From positions 47,596-111,595 of IMG/VR virus record IMGVR_UViG_3300010150_000009: a stretch of 64,000 nt of DNA; one strand, given 5' to 3'. The position numbers and the translations under genes are program-made. Shown one piece after another: positions 1 through 9,025 of the stretch (the first letter of the stretch is position 1; each line of letters starts with the position of its first letter). The notes below the pieces were generated by a model. The model was not told the origin of the DNA, did no database searches, and saw only the letters and a list, made by a program, of their open reading frames with translations. The DNA is from a virus.

Positions 1-1
1 A

Positions 2-445
2 AGTAATATAGAAACAGAGATTTGCACTACTCTTAATTTATTTAACTTTCATAATTTACCAGATGTTGCTGATTGGATCAAAGAAATTAAAAATTTAGAC
101 TCTTGGTATTTGAACTTGATGCACTATCCGTTACATTATAACATTCAAATGCATACTCCTGAAATAAAGAACATTATAGCAAATAAGTTGAGAGCATACA
201 ACTGGCAAGAGTTAATAGACAGGAAGTTTGATAATGTTAAAGAAATTGATTCTTTTATTAACTACATGCATAGCACTGATTTGAGAAATATTAAAGATGA
301 TGAAGACCATACGGATCGTATGTTAACTGACACTGCGAGAGTAGACAGCATGAGAACTAAGACGTTAAACGAAGTAGATCCGGTATTATCAGAGTATATT
401 GGTTACGAATACAATAAGTGCCTGCCACCTATGAATAACCAATGA
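2..445 (+). CDS. C-terminal part of a probable radical-SAM-type protein (truncated by window edge)
   Basis: The frame is open from the first base of the window, so the gene starts upstream and only its last 147 residues are seen. No complete motif is visible. The stop overlaps the next start by four bases (ATGA), so it is co-translated with the radical SAM gene that follows. The assignment rests on that neighbour and on overall resemblance to the C-terminal parts of phage twitch-type radical SAM proteins. The iron-sulfur cysteines, if present, lie outside the window. Confidence 0.45.
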   Translation, partial: SNIETEICTTLNLFNFHNLPDVADWIKEIKNLDSWYLNLMHYPLHYNIQMHTPEIKNIIANKLRAYNWQELIDRKFDNVKEIDSFINYMHSTDLRNIKDDEDHTDRMLTDTARVDSMRTKTLNEVDPVLSEYIGYEYNKCLPPMNNQ

Positions 446-1743
446 ATACAAAGCCCGAAAACATGTGTTTGGCGCCATGGGTGCATACTTACCTAAGTCC
501 GCAAACAGAACGTAGATTGTGTTGTGCTTCGCGAGAACCCGCACAAAGTTTTAAGCAGTATATAGACACTGAAGCAGGCACAGGAGAATACAATCCAATA
601 ACGTTAGAAGAACATTGGAACAGCGAGTATATGAAAAGTGTGCGTAGAGCACATATGGCAGGAGAAGAGATAGATGCTTGCCAAGTATGTAACAAGAAGT
701 TACTAAACACAGACGTATATAGAGATTACTTTTGGAATTTGTTTAAACACAAATACGACGAAGTAGTAGCAAGCACGGACGAAACAGGCTACACTACGAT
801 GAAGCCAGTAAGTTGGGACTATCGCTTTAGTAACCTATGTAACTTTAAGTGCCGTATGTGTGGCGATATGTTAAGTAGCAGTTGGGAAACAGAGCAACGT
901 AGCAATGATATGATTAACTATAGCGATCCAAAGAACAATTGGATGGATCCAACTGTAAGAAAACAAATAAGCGAATTCCAATCGCAAGTAGTAGAGAAAG
1001 AGTTTGCCGATGCAGTAGCAGAGGGCAGAGTAGAGGAAATATATTGGGTAGGTGGTGAACCTCTAATGTTTGAAGAACATTGGAAGTATATGAAACAGAT
1101 TATAGAACAGGGAGATGGTGGTAAAGTATACGCAAGATATAATACAAACTTATCTCGTATAGAGTATAAAGGCGTACATTTATACAATGACATATTATGT
1201 AACATACGTGATTGGCAAATATGTGCCTCAATAGATGGCACTGGTCCTATAGGAGAATATATACGCGATGGATTGGAATGGAGTAAGTTTTTAGATTACT
1301 ATAAACAAGGTATGGCGGCACAAAAACATCCAAACCAAATGCGTTTAGACTTTACTTTAACTTTACCCGGGCTATACGAAGTAAAAAATATGTTTGATTT
1401 GAGTAAGGAGTTAGATACAATGTTATTAGCGAAGGTGACTTTTGCTTTTACGCCGGACATTATAATGAGTCCAATGTGTTTACCGCGTAACTTATTAAAC
1501 GATAAAGTAGATGAATTATTAGAACAATGCAGGGAGGCAACATGGAAACAACAACCGCTAATAGATGTATTAAAAAATCTAAAAGAAAGACCAACGTTCG
1601 CAGAAGAATGGCCTAACGAATACGAGGAAGGCCTTTTAAAAGGCAAGCAACGCATGGAAAAAATTGACAATCTGCGTAAAACCAGTTATAATATTAATAA
1701 TATTCTTCAAAGGGATATTTTAAATTGGTGGAACACTATATGA
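442..1743 (+). CDS. Radical SAM protein, twitch-domain type
   Basis: 433 residues. The radical SAM signature CNFKCRMC (CX3CX2C) lies near residues 131-138 and would bind a 4Fe-4S cluster that cleaves S-adenosylmethionine. A GGEP motif, typical of SAM binding in the family, follows (VGGEPLMF). Extra cysteines near the N-terminus (residues 8, 27, 28) and a CQVCNKK stretch near residue 79 could hold another cluster or metal. Related twitch-type proteins are frequent in marine phages, but their substrate is generally unknown. It sits in a tightly coupled run (ATGA overlaps on both sides) with a methyltransferase, SGNH proteins and a carbamoyltransferase, which suggests modification of a small molecule, peptide or glycan. 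Confidence 0.8.
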   Translation: MNTKPENMCLAPWVHTYLSPQTERRLCCASREPAQSFKQYIDTEAGTGEYNPITLEEHWNSEYMKSVRRAHMAGEEIDACQVCNKKLLNTDVYRDYFWNLFKHKYDEVVASTDETGYTTMKPVSWDYRFSNLCNFKCRMCGDMLSSSWETEQRSNDMINYSDPKNNWMDPTVRKQISEFQSQVVEKEFADAVAEGRVEEIYWVGGEPLMFEEHWKYMKQIIEQGDGGKVYARYNTNLSRIEYKGVHLYNDILCNIRDWQICASIDGTGPIGEYIRDGLEWSKFLDYYKQGMAAQKHPNQMRLDFTLTLPGLYEVKNMFDLSKELDTMLLAKVTFAFTPDIIMSPMCLPRNLLNDKVDELLEQCREATWKQQPLIDVLKNLKERPTFAEEWPNEYEEGLLKGKQRMEKIDNLRKTSYNINNILQRDILNWWNTI

Positions 1744-2597
1744 AAAAAGACAGTATCTTAAATTTACAAAAAATTAATTCAGTAATTGATATTAATTTTG
1801 ATGAATTAAATAAACTCAATATGCCATTTTTACCTGAGATTAATTATATTTTCCATAAATTTTTTGACAAGCCCAATTTACAGTTTTCTGATTATGATAC
1901 ATCTACAGCGTCATGGGAATTTCCAGAATGCTATAAACTTCGATATTATTTGTATTATATATTATGTAAAAACATAATTAAAGATGCTACAATACTTGAT
2001 CTTGGATCCAATCTTAGTTTTTTTTCTGTGTGGGCGGCGCAGATCGGTGCGAAAGAAATAACTTCAATTGAACCAAACATGCGTAGATCAACACTAGGAA
2101 AGGAACTTGCTAGTATATGTAACCTAACAGATAAAATAACTAATCATACAATGTCTATAGATTCTACACTAACTACCGTTGATAACGAATTTATTACAGT
2201 AGATAGGCACATACCAAGAAAGAATATTAATTTAGATAGAGTAAATGTAGTGTTTATGCTTGATGTATTATATTATTTAGAAAACGGTATTCATGTTATT
2301 AGGCATGTTAAAGAAGTGATTAGACCAAAATACTTATTTTTAGAATCAACGGTAAAGGATGATATTTTTGAAAACGGACACTTTGAGGTATGGAAACCTA
2401 AACAAACCGACGAATCCATGGAGTCATATACTTCAGTTACTGGTTTAATGCCATCAAGAAACGCTATTGATTTTTTTGTCAAAGACCAAGGATGGAAAGT
2501 AAAAAAATATTATGATTACCAGTCATTTATTGGCCGCGGAGAATCTCCACCGAGAAAAGCAGGACGTAAATCTTTTTATCTATTAGAAAATACATAA
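1740..2597 (+). CDS. SAM-dependent methyltransferase (class I)
   Basis: 285 residues from the ATG that overlaps the upstream stop (ATGA); a start 15 bases earlier is possible but would lengthen the overlap. The glycine-rich motif I is visible as ILDLGSNLSFFSVWAAQIGA with an acidic residue (SIEPN) at the end of strand 2, and VVFMLDVLYYLENG matches motif IV/post-motif. This is the fold of small-molecule, lipid or sugar methyltransferases such as FkbM or UbiE-type enzymes. There is no nucleic-acid methylase NPPY-type motif. Its position between a radical SAM enzyme and SGNH proteins fits tailoring of a glycan or metabolite. Confidence 0.7.
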   Translation: MKKDSILNLQKINSVIDINFDELNKLNMPFLPEINYIFHKFFDKPNLQFSDYDTSTASWEFPECYKLRYYLYYILCKNIIKDATILDLGSNLSFFSVWAAQIGAKEITSIEPNMRRSTLGKELASICNLTDKITNHTMSIDSTLTTVDNEFITVDRHIPRKNINLDRVNVVFMLDVLYYLENGIHVIRHVKEVIRPKYLFLESTVKDDIFENGHFEVWKPKQTDESMESYTSVTGLMPSRNAIDFFVKDQGWKVKKYYDYQSFIGRGESPPRKAGRKSFYLLENT

Positions 2598-2615
2598 TAA
2601 AAGAGAAACTAATCA

Positions 2616-3701
2616 ATGAAAAAACTAGATGAAATTGTAATGACGTTAAGAACCAGACATTATAATACTATGGATGTCTATATTGATATATACGACACAG
2701 GGCTAAGCCGCAAATGGCTCACAGCATTAAACGGAATACTTAACGACAATTTAATACTCGAAAAGAACTATTGCTTTATGGGTTTTATGAATAGTAAACG
2801 CAACGGGCAATTAATACTTGATGAGATTAACGATACAGTGTTGTCTATTAATAATAGTTCATTAGATTACCATATAGAAACAGAACCATTTACAATGGAA
2901 AATTGTATCAACTATGGAGAAGTAGGATTCGGGCATTCTGGACTAACAATTAATCATGACAGATTTAATTGGTTACATAGATGGTTTGAAGAATTACAAG
3001 GAATAGACACTGGCGATTCATCCACATCAATGACCGAGCATTACCATAACGCAACTAAGGAAGAGAAGTATCACATTAGACAACTTAATTTATTATGCCA
3101 TGAGTTTGAGACATGGGCGTTGACTAACCGTAAGTTAGTTCAAGCACCTGAATGGATGCAGAAGTCACAATTAATGTGCTGGCTGAATTCACCAAGATTT
3201 GATTTAGTAGATGAAGCGGACTTTGAAGGCTTCGGCATCGACTCATTACTAAAAGCACCTGGTGGTGTATATGTAGGTATAAACAAGGCAATCGGAAAAT
3301 CACATTGGGAAGTTTTTACAGACGAAGGACCGGATAGTATGTTAGACGATGTGGTGACTACGTCGTGCAGAACACAAACAAAAGCTGCCGGCGATTTCGA
3401 TATTAGTTGGTCCAGAAAGGCAGATTTTCCTCAGTCAATGGACCAGATTAACCAATTTGTCGCCTGGTTAGAGAAGAATGGATTAGATCCTAAAGACCCA
3501 ACATTAACACTAGGACATCCACAAGTAGGACAGGTTAACTTACAAAAGTCTTTTAATACAGACATTCCATATTTAATTTGGTATGTAATGAATGATTATT
3601 TAGATGTTTATAAAATAAGAACATCAGACGCTAGTGCCACGTATGACTATTTTTGGCATGATGAGGATTTTAAAAATATGTCAATTAAGGAAATGCGTTA
3701 A
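2616..3701 (+). CDS. Conserved phage-type protein of unknown function
   Basis: 361 residues, no signal peptide or membrane segment. I do not recognise a catalytic motif. There is a His-rich central stretch (MTEHYHN, residues about 139-145, then CHEFETW near 165) and a C-terminal part rich in aromatic residues (YLIWYVMNDYLDVYK). Its stop is adjacent to the start of the following SGNH gene, so it belongs to the same co-transcribed block. Function should be left open. Confidence 0.6.
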   Translation: MKKLDEIVMTLRTRHYNTMDVYIDIYDTGLSRKWLTALNGILNDNLILEKNYCFMGFMNSKRNGQLILDEINDTVLSINNSSLDYHIETEPFTMENCINYGEVGFGHSGLTINHDRFNWLHRWFEELQGIDTGDSSTSMTEHYHNATKEEKYHIRQLNLLCHEFETWALTNRKLVQAPEWMQKSQLMCWLNSPRFDLVDEADFEGFGIDSLLKAPGGVYVGINKAIGKSHWEVFTDEGPDSMLDDVVTTSCRTQTKAAGDFDISWSRKADFPQSMDQINQFVAWLEKNGLDPKDPTLTLGHPQVGQVNLQKSFNTDIPYLIWYVMNDYLDVYKIRTSDASATYDYFWHDEDFKNMSIKEMR

Positions 3702-4532
3702 ATGTTAGTTATATCCGGTGGTGACAGTTTTACGTTCGGTGCAGAACTTCCGGATGATGCCGGAGGCCCTAGTGAATTATGCTGGGCTAATTTAGTTTCT
3801 AAAAAATTAGATGCCCATATGCATATCAATACAGCCTCCAGTGGTAGAAGCAATTCTTTTATTACTCGACGTATATTATACACGGTCAATAAGGCATTAG
3901 AGAATGGGTATTTACCAGAGAATATTTTTGTTCAAATTATGTGGACATTTGTAGCAAGAAGAGAATTTAAGTTAATCAACGGAACGTTAAATGATCTAAT
4001 GTATAAACAAGATTCGGAATGGTTGGCTTTGGATCCATATTGTGCCACAAACGAGGCAAAATCAGACTGGTTTAAAAAGATACACCCCGACACGCCCAAT
4101 TACGCAAGCACCAAGTTTTCCTTAGAAAACAAGTATAATATTTACAAAGGTGCGGGCGTAGTAGACTTTGGTAAAGCATGGTATAATATTGTTAGCGACG
4201 AAGATGACGTATACTCAAGTTTAAAAGATATATTCTCACTTCAAAACTTCTTAAAAATTCATAATATTAATCATATATTTGCTTATACTGGGTATCATGT
4301 TCCTAAACAATTATTTGAAGATGAGACTAACGAATACGTTACTAGTTTGAGAAAAACAATTGACCAAGATTCTTGGTATCATTTTCCCGGAGACTGGCCG
4401 ACAAGCAAGTATATTGGTTTTAATGACTGGGGACTTATAAATAATTATGAATACGCTACATCACATCCTTTAGAAAAAGGACACGCAGATGCGGCAGAGT
4501 TAATTTATGAACACATTGAAAAGATATTATAA
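3702..4532 (+). CDS. SGNH/GDSL-type hydrolase-like protein
   Basis: 276 residues, starting directly after the previous stop. It opens with the block I nucleophile motif GGDSFTFGAEL and ends with the block V region SHPLEKGHADAAELIYEHI, where the Asp/Gly-x-x-His pattern supplies the catalytic His. SGNH enzymes are esterases or deacetylases, and carbohydrate O-acetyl esterases are common among phage and bacterial cell-envelope members. It is related to the gene at 4847-5515 and, more remotely, to the one at 36758-37357, giving three such proteins in this window. Substrate unknown; sugar de-acetylation is an inference from neighbours. Confidence 0.7.
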   Translation: MLVISGGDSFTFGAELPDDAGGPSELCWANLVSKKLDAHMHINTASSGRSNSFITRRILYTVNKALENGYLPENIFVQIMWTFVARREFKLINGTLNDLMYKQDSEWLALDPYCATNEAKSDWFKKIHPDTPNYASTKFSLENKYNIYKGAGVVDFGKAWYNIVSDEDDVYSSLKDIFSLQNFLKIHNINHIFAYTGYHVPKQLFEDETNEYVTSLRKTIDQDSWYHFPGDWPTSKYIGFNDWGLINNYEYATSHPLEKGHADAAELIYEHIEKIL

Positions 4533-4641
4533 AAAAGCAAAGTATCAAGCCATGCGCCCTATTAACGCAATTAAACGCGAAATACGATATAGAAAGCGTT
4601 TAAAAGAACTAAAAAAGAGAGATCCATTTATATATAAATGA
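4507..4641 (+). CDS. Small basic protein, 44 residues
   Basis: A short reading frame that starts inside the end of the SGNH gene and ends with ATGA overlapping the Smr-domain gene. It encodes 44 residues, about 40 percent Lys or Arg, ending KKRDPFIYK. The tight coupling to the next gene suggests it is translated; no domain is recognisable. It could instead be non-coding spacer between two operon genes. Confidence 0.4.
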   Translation: MNTLKRYYKKAKYQAMRPINAIKREIRYRKRLKELKKRDPFIYK

Positions 4642-4871
4642 TTATAATCGATTACCACGGTTACACCGTGCAAGAAGCGTATGAAGATATTCAAAACACT
4701 GTTAAAGATTGTCACGAAGAACGAGTTAAAAAACTTAAAGTTATAACAGGCAAAGGAGAAATTTGTAGAGAGTTTCCTTTCTGGCTTGAGCGTAACCCAC
4801 TAGTTAGAAAAATAGAACAAACAAATGATGGCGGGTGTTTTCACTTATGGATATCAATCAAGAAAAAATAA
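4638..4871 (+). CDS. Smr-domain protein
   Basis: 77 residues consisting of a single Smr (small MutS-related) domain. The N-terminal DYHGYTVQEA corresponds to the conserved DLHG motif, KLKVITGKGE to the GKG motif, and WLERNPLVRKI to the final helix/strand. Smr domains bind or nick branched nucleic acids or cleave RNA (for example SmrB acts on collided ribosomes). Here the domain stands alone, as in some phages. Start overlaps the previous stop by ATGA and its end overlaps the next gene. Role in this operon is unclear. Confidence 0.7.
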   Translation: MIIIDYHGYTVQEAYEDIQNTVKDCHEERVKKLKVITGKGEICREFPFWLERNPLVRKIEQTNDGGCFHLWISIKKK

Positions 4872-5515
4872 TATTTACTAACGGTGATAGTTTTACTTTT
4901 GGTGACGAGTTGGAAAAACCGTATAGTTCATGCTGGCCTTTTAAGTTAAGTGAGTTAACTAGAGCACAAGTTATTAATTTTGGCAGAAGCGGAGCATCTA
5001 ACACTCGAATTGTTAATACAACTAAAAACTTTTACAATGATTTAGAAATGATTGGCTCAACTGGTGCAATCATTGCTGATGAGTCGCGATACAATCATAA
5101 TCCTAACAATGCAATTGCAATAATACAATGGACCACTTATCTTAGAATAGCACCCGAAGAAGTAAAAACGCTACCACGCGATATTTCATCTCTACCAAAT
5201 AAAGACGATATTGATCAATACTTATTAGATAAATTTTTTGTACAAGTAAGAGAGTTGCAGGAATTTTTCGAAGATAGAAGAATACCGTACTTGATGTTTA
5301 ATGCGTTTGAGAATGAAAAAATAATACCTAGGTGTAATTCTAAATTTAAAGAACTTGTAGACGATAAGTACTTTATAGGATGGCCAAATGAGGCGGTAGT
5401 AAATTGGGTATATGGGTTACCACATGGTCCTAAAGGCCATCCATTGGAAGATGGCCATACTAAAATAGCAGAGATTATCTATGACAATATTGGGAGTAAG
5501 TTACGGATTTCATGA
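4847..5515 (+). CDS. SGNH/GDSL-type hydrolase-like protein
   Basis: 222 residues from the ATG at 4847; an earlier in-frame start would overlap the Smr gene further. Block I is FTNGDSFTFGDELEKP and the C-terminal block V is GHPLEDGHTKIAEIIYDNI, nearly the same as in the protein at 3702-4532. The two are clear paralogues separated by the Smr gene. Predicted to be an esterase-like alpha/beta hydrolase acting on an acylated sugar or lipid; the substrate is inferred only. Its end overlaps the start of the carbamoyltransferase gene by 35 bases. Confidence 0.7.
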   Translation: MDINQEKIIFTNGDSFTFGDELEKPYSSCWPFKLSELTRAQVINFGRSGASNTRIVNTTKNFYNDLEMIGSTGAIIADESRYNHNPNNAIAIIQWTTYLRIAPEEVKTLPRDISSLPNKDDIDQYLLDKFFVQVRELQEFFEDRRIPYLMFNAFENEKIIPRCNSKFKELVDDKYFIGWPNEAVVNWVYGLPHGPKGHPLEDGHTKIAEIIYDNIGSKLRIS

Positions 5516-7103
5516 CGCCGCAGCTAGCTTAATTGACAACGACGGCATTATACTTTTTGCAGGACATGCTGAACGTTACAGTAAGAAAAAACACGATAAG
5601 AATTTAAACCCCGGCCTAATAAAAGATGCTTTAAGTTTTAGTAATAGTCCTTTAGAAATAGTCGCATACTACGAAAATCCCTGGCTTAAGAAAACTCGCC
5701 AAGCATATTCTGGGCAGTGGGCAGATTTTTTTGATTTAGATAATATTAACATACGCAAGCAGTTACAAGAACAAACTAATTGCGTTGTGGGGAAAAACTG
5801 TAAATTTAAATACTACGGACATCACTTATCCCATGCGGCCGCCGGGTTTCAAACAAGCCCATTTGCTGATGCAACTGTAGTGGTCATTGATGCAATAGGA
5901 GAATGGGATACCATTACCATATGGGATGCAGAGTATGACAGAAACGGCAAAGCACAATATAAGAAAGTGTGGGGCGCAAAGTATCCAAACAGTATTGGTT
6001 TATTTTATAGTGCTATGACTGATCGCGTAGGCCTGCGCCCATTAGACGAAGAATATATCTTAATGGGAATGGCGGCATATGGGTTACCAATGTATACAAA
6101 AGATTTGATGGATACGTTTTGGGATATTAATGGTAAGAATATTATACGCATGAAAGAAAACTTACACGCTGGAACAGGCTGGCGCTCCGACGAGTTGATG
6201 GAAGAACAAGACAATTATGATATTGCCGCTTCATCTCAACAAGTATTAGAGTTTGTTGTAGGGCATATTATGGCCCATGCAAGGATAAGTTGTAAGTCTA
6301 AAAACTTAGTTTACATGGGTGGAGTTGCATTAAATTGTGTCGCTAATTCAAAGATAGCGAAAAATTGGAGCGACATTTGGATTATGCCTAACCCAGGCGA
6401 TGCTGGTAGTAGTTTAGGAGCCGCCGCATTAGCATACGGTAAGAGGTTAAGGTGGGAGAGTCCATATTTAGGATATAACATACCAGGTCAATACCCTGAA
6501 GTAGAGTTGTTAAAAGAATTATTAGAGGGTAATATCGTAGGTGTTGCTAACGGTAGAGCAGAGTTTGGACCACGCGCCTTAGGTAATAGAAGTTTGTTAG
6601 CAGATCCGCGTGGGAAACATATCAAAGACAAGGTAAATGAGATAAAGCGTAGACAAAAGTTTCGTCCATTTGCTCCAATGATACTAGAAGAGAAAGCAGA
6701 CGAATACTTTGAAATGCCCGCAACATTTGAATTTACGCCCAATCCAGACAATTCTGATTACGTGGTATTACACGGTATAAAGTTATTTCGTAACAGAACA
6801 AAACTTAGCTCACCTTATATGCAATATACAGCAAAGTGTAAACACCCAAAAGACTTCCCTGCCATAGTTCACGCAGATGGCACCAGCAGAGTTCAAACTG
6901 TAGGTCCTAATGATAATCCTGAGATAAGAAGTTTATTAAAAATGTGGGAATATTACACAGGCTGTCCTATGTTACTTAATACCAGTTTAAACATTAGGGG
7001 AGAGCCGGTAGTAAATAATTTTCAAGACGCAAAACGCTTTGAAGAAGCATACGGTATAAAAGTATTCACAATGGCTAAAGCGCCACCCCCGCCAACAAAA
7101 TAA
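5481..7103 (+). CDS. Carbamoyltransferase, NodU/CmcH family
   Basis: 540 residues, normal for the family. The N-terminal Kae1-like/ASKHA domain shows GVSYGFHDAAASL, the metal-binding HHLSHAAAGF and GGVALNCVANS; the C-terminal YrdC-like domain shows EFGPRALGNRSLLADPR, FRPFAPMI and NTSLNIRGEPVV. Family members move a carbamoyl group from carbamoyl phosphate through carbamoyl-AMP to a hydroxyl group of a sugar, antibiotic or Nod factor. Marine T4-like phages often carry it, and its target there is unknown. With adjoining SGNH, radical SAM and methyltransferase genes it fits decoration of a glycan or small molecule. The C-terminus ends in a Pro run (APPPPTK). Confidence 0.88.
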   Translation: MTILGVSYGFHDAAASLIDNDGIILFAGHAERYSKKKHDKNLNPGLIKDALSFSNSPLEIVAYYENPWLKKTRQAYSGQWADFFDLDNINIRKQLQEQTNCVVGKNCKFKYYGHHLSHAAAGFQTSPFADATVVVIDAIGEWDTITIWDAEYDRNGKAQYKKVWGAKYPNSIGLFYSAMTDRVGLRPLDEEYILMGMAAYGLPMYTKDLMDTFWDINGKNIIRMKENLHAGTGWRSDELMEEQDNYDIAASSQQVLEFVVGHIMAHARISCKSKNLVYMGGVALNCVANSKIAKNWSDIWIMPNPGDAGSSLGAAALAYGKRLRWESPYLGYNIPGQYPEVELLKELLEGNIVGVANGRAEFGPRALGNRSLLADPRGKHIKDKVNEIKRRQKFRPFAPMILEEKADEYFEMPATFEFTPNPDNSDYVVLHGIKLFRNRTKLSSPYMQYTAKCKHPKDFPAIVHADGTSRVQTVGPNDNPEIRSLLKMWEYYTGCPMLLNTSLNIRGEPVVNNFQDAKRFEEAYGIKVFTMAKAPPPPTK

Positions 7104-7116
7104 CGCACCGCATAGT

Positions 7117-7201
7117 TATATGCTACTATTTAATATATCGTATATATTTTAAATATAATAGCATATAATAAAGTTAAGTAGGTTAGTGGAATTTCCTACT
7201 T
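7117..7201. repeat. Two inverted repeats in the 119-base spacer
   Basis: The spacer between the carbamoyltransferase and the next gene holds a long AT-rich inverted repeat (TATATGCTA at 7117-7125 and TAGCATATA at 7159-7167) and a second hairpin (AAGTAGG at 7176-7182 and CCTACTT at 7195-7201). The second could fold in the mRNA just upstream of the start at 7223. Neither has a clear poly-U tail, so a regulatory or processing role is as likely as termination. Confidence 0.5.
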
Positions 7202-7222
7202 AAATCAACGAGCGGGAAGCGA

Positions 7223-7927
7223 ATGTCTATTGAATTTAAGATAGGTGTGGATTATAGTTGTAATTTAGATAAGAAACCTGATTTAAATGTTTCTGTAATT
7301 GACAGTAACGATAATCAATTACCTATAACAAAGTTAGACGACATCTCATACACTGTAGATATTCATGACTATGAACCCAACTCTTATGTTCTAGAACTAG
7401 AGCACACTAACGCAGTTTACCCACAAGATTATTTAAATGGTGATTTTGGTATTGACATAAAAAGTCTGTACATCAACGGTGTTGATTTAAATGATTTAAT
7501 TCACAGACGCGGCCATTGTTATATGGATTGCACTAATAATTCTTACTATATTTTAGAGCAAATGAATAATAATAACTTTATTGTTGATGATTATAAACTA
7601 TTAAACTATAGACACAATCACGTAAAGTATAATAAACCAAAAGTGTTTGACCATACAAATAACGAATTTATTGAATATAGTGGTGTCTTTATTACTGACT
7701 CTGGCTATGTTATTAAAGGAAACAAAATGTATTATGATGCAACCGCTGATATAAACTTTATTAAAGAACATTCCAATAACGACTACTTGTACGTATACGA
7801 TAATAAATTAATGCACCATGTGCCAAATAGTTCTTGTTTAAATCTAAACGGTATATGGAAGTTTAAGTTTGAAACGCCACTCTACGGATGGGTCGTAGAT
7901 AATATTTTTGGCAATGACTTTGTTTGA
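7223..7927 (+). CDS. Conserved protein, paralogue of the gene at 57466-58332
   Basis: 234 residues, no signal peptide. The middle carries LIHRRGHCYMDCTNN and the end GWVVDNIFGNDFV; both segments recur almost unchanged in the protein at 57466-58332 ([15 protein letters not shown] and [13 protein letters not shown]). The N-terminal half resembles a beta-sandwich binding module with alternating hydrophobic residues. I do not recognise the family. Two diverged copies at opposite ends of the window suggest a virion surface or glycan-binding role, but that is inference. Confidence 0.6.
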   Translation: MSIEFKIGVDYSCNLDKKPDLNVSVIDSNDNQLPITKLDDISYTVDIHDYEPNSYVLELEHTNAVYPQDYLNGDFGIDIKSLYINGVDLNDLIHRRGHCYMDCTNNSYYILEQMNNNNFIVDDYKLLNYRHNHVKYNKPKVFDHTNNEFIEYSGVFITDSGYVIKGNKMYYDATADINFIKEHSNNDYLYVYDNKLMHHVPNSSCLNLNGIWKFKFETPLYGWVVDNIFGNDFV

Positions 7928-7935
7928 TTGCGGAC

Positions 7936-9024
7936 ATGATGGAAATACTCTACAATAATCAGCATCCTGATGTCAATTCGTCTGGACACAATAATTATGG
8001 ATTTTTACATTTTACTGGTATTTTGTTAAATCTAAAGAATGAAATTGAAGATTTATTAAGTTTATTGAATGACAATGTTGATCAGTGTATAGAAGCAATT
8101 AAGAGTTTAGACGGCCAATTTGCATTAGTGTGGAAAACAGAATCATTTTGTCTTACAGTAACAGACTTTAGTCTAATGCAATTCTTATATATGTCAGATT
8201 CTCATATTACTACAGCCCCTATAACTAATACTGCACCACTTCCGTCTAACAGTATACAAGTTTATGACAACGATCTAAATCTAAAAAGATCAATTAACTT
8301 TTTTGAGAATTATAGTAGTGGGGCAACAAAAGAAGATTTTAACTTATTATCCGAGTCTGTAGTACAGACAGTAACACAATTGAGAAAAAAAGGCTCGTTA
8401 ACATTGTTACTGTCTGAAGGTATTGATAGTGGTTTTTTACATTGCGTATGTTTAAAAAATGGCGTCACAGTTGACGTTATTAATTACCAATGTTATCCAA
8501 TATACGAACCTGATTTTGCTTTAGTTAAGAAAAGAAAGCGTATACACACACGATATGATAAATCAGAGTTTAAAATTATAATTGATAACAAAACGCATTA
8601 TGATGGTGGAGAATTTGCACCAAATGTTGACACATGTATAAAAAATATTTTTTCTGAGAACATTGTATTGGCTGGGTTTAGTGCTGATCGCATGTTTACT
8701 GATAATGGGCATGAGGGACAGGAGTTGGATACTGATAATTCTTCTCGATGGGGAGGAATATTTCCGTTAGATTTGCACAATTACGAAAACTACTGGGTTA
8801 ACGAAGATAACATTAAACTTATGACTAATTTCCAAACAGTGTTTGGAAATAAAAAAATTTTTGATGTATTCTGTACAAAAAACACAGTGATAGAGTGGTA
8901 TAAGATAACTTCTTTAATAAAGAATACTCAACGTTATAAGCAGTGGATGATAGAATATAGCGAACAGATAAAGGGATATCCTAACTTAGTTGACAGAAAG
9001 AATGGAATTAGAATAAGTAGTTAA
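7936..9024 (+). CDS. Asparagine-synthase-like protein (PP-loop ATPase)
   Basis: 362 residues from ATG 7936 (a TTG at 7924 is an alternative). The N-terminal half resembles a degenerate glutaminase (Ntn) domain: SLDGQFALVWKTE corresponds to the conserved DGxFAF region, but no cysteine follows the initiator Met, so glutamine hydrolysis is unlikely. The second half has the PP-loop LTLLLSEGIDSGF, the SxGxDS ATP-pyrophosphatase motif. Family members activate a carboxylate as acyl-AMP and form an amide. The C-terminal part is shorter than in AsnB. Between a possible binding protein and a sulfotransferase-like gene, it is probably a tailoring enzyme. It was considered as QueC but does not match it. 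Confidence 0.62.
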   Translation: MMEILYNNQHPDVNSSGHNNYGFLHFTGILLNLKNEIEDLLSLLNDNVDQCIEAIKSLDGQFALVWKTESFCLTVTDFSLMQFLYMSDSHITTAPITNTAPLPSNSIQVYDNDLNLKRSINFFENYSSGATKEDFNLLSESVVQTVTQLRKKGSLTLLLSEGIDSGFLHCVCLKNGVTVDVINYQCYPIYEPDFALVKKRKRIHTRYDKSEFKIIIDNKTHYDGGEFAPNVDTCIKNIFSENIVLAGFSADRMFTDNGHEGQELDTDNSSRWGGIFPLDLHNYENYWVNEDNIKLMTNFQTVFGNKKIFDVFCTKNTVIEWYKITSLIKNTQRYKQWMIEYSEQIKGYPNLVDRKNGIRISS

Positions 9025-9025
9025 T

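Noticed and set aside
7936-9024. QueC candidate, because of the PP-loop
   Set aside because: The arrangement (Ntn-like first half, then SxGxDS) is that of asparagine synthases, and the zinc-binding cysteines of QueC are absent.
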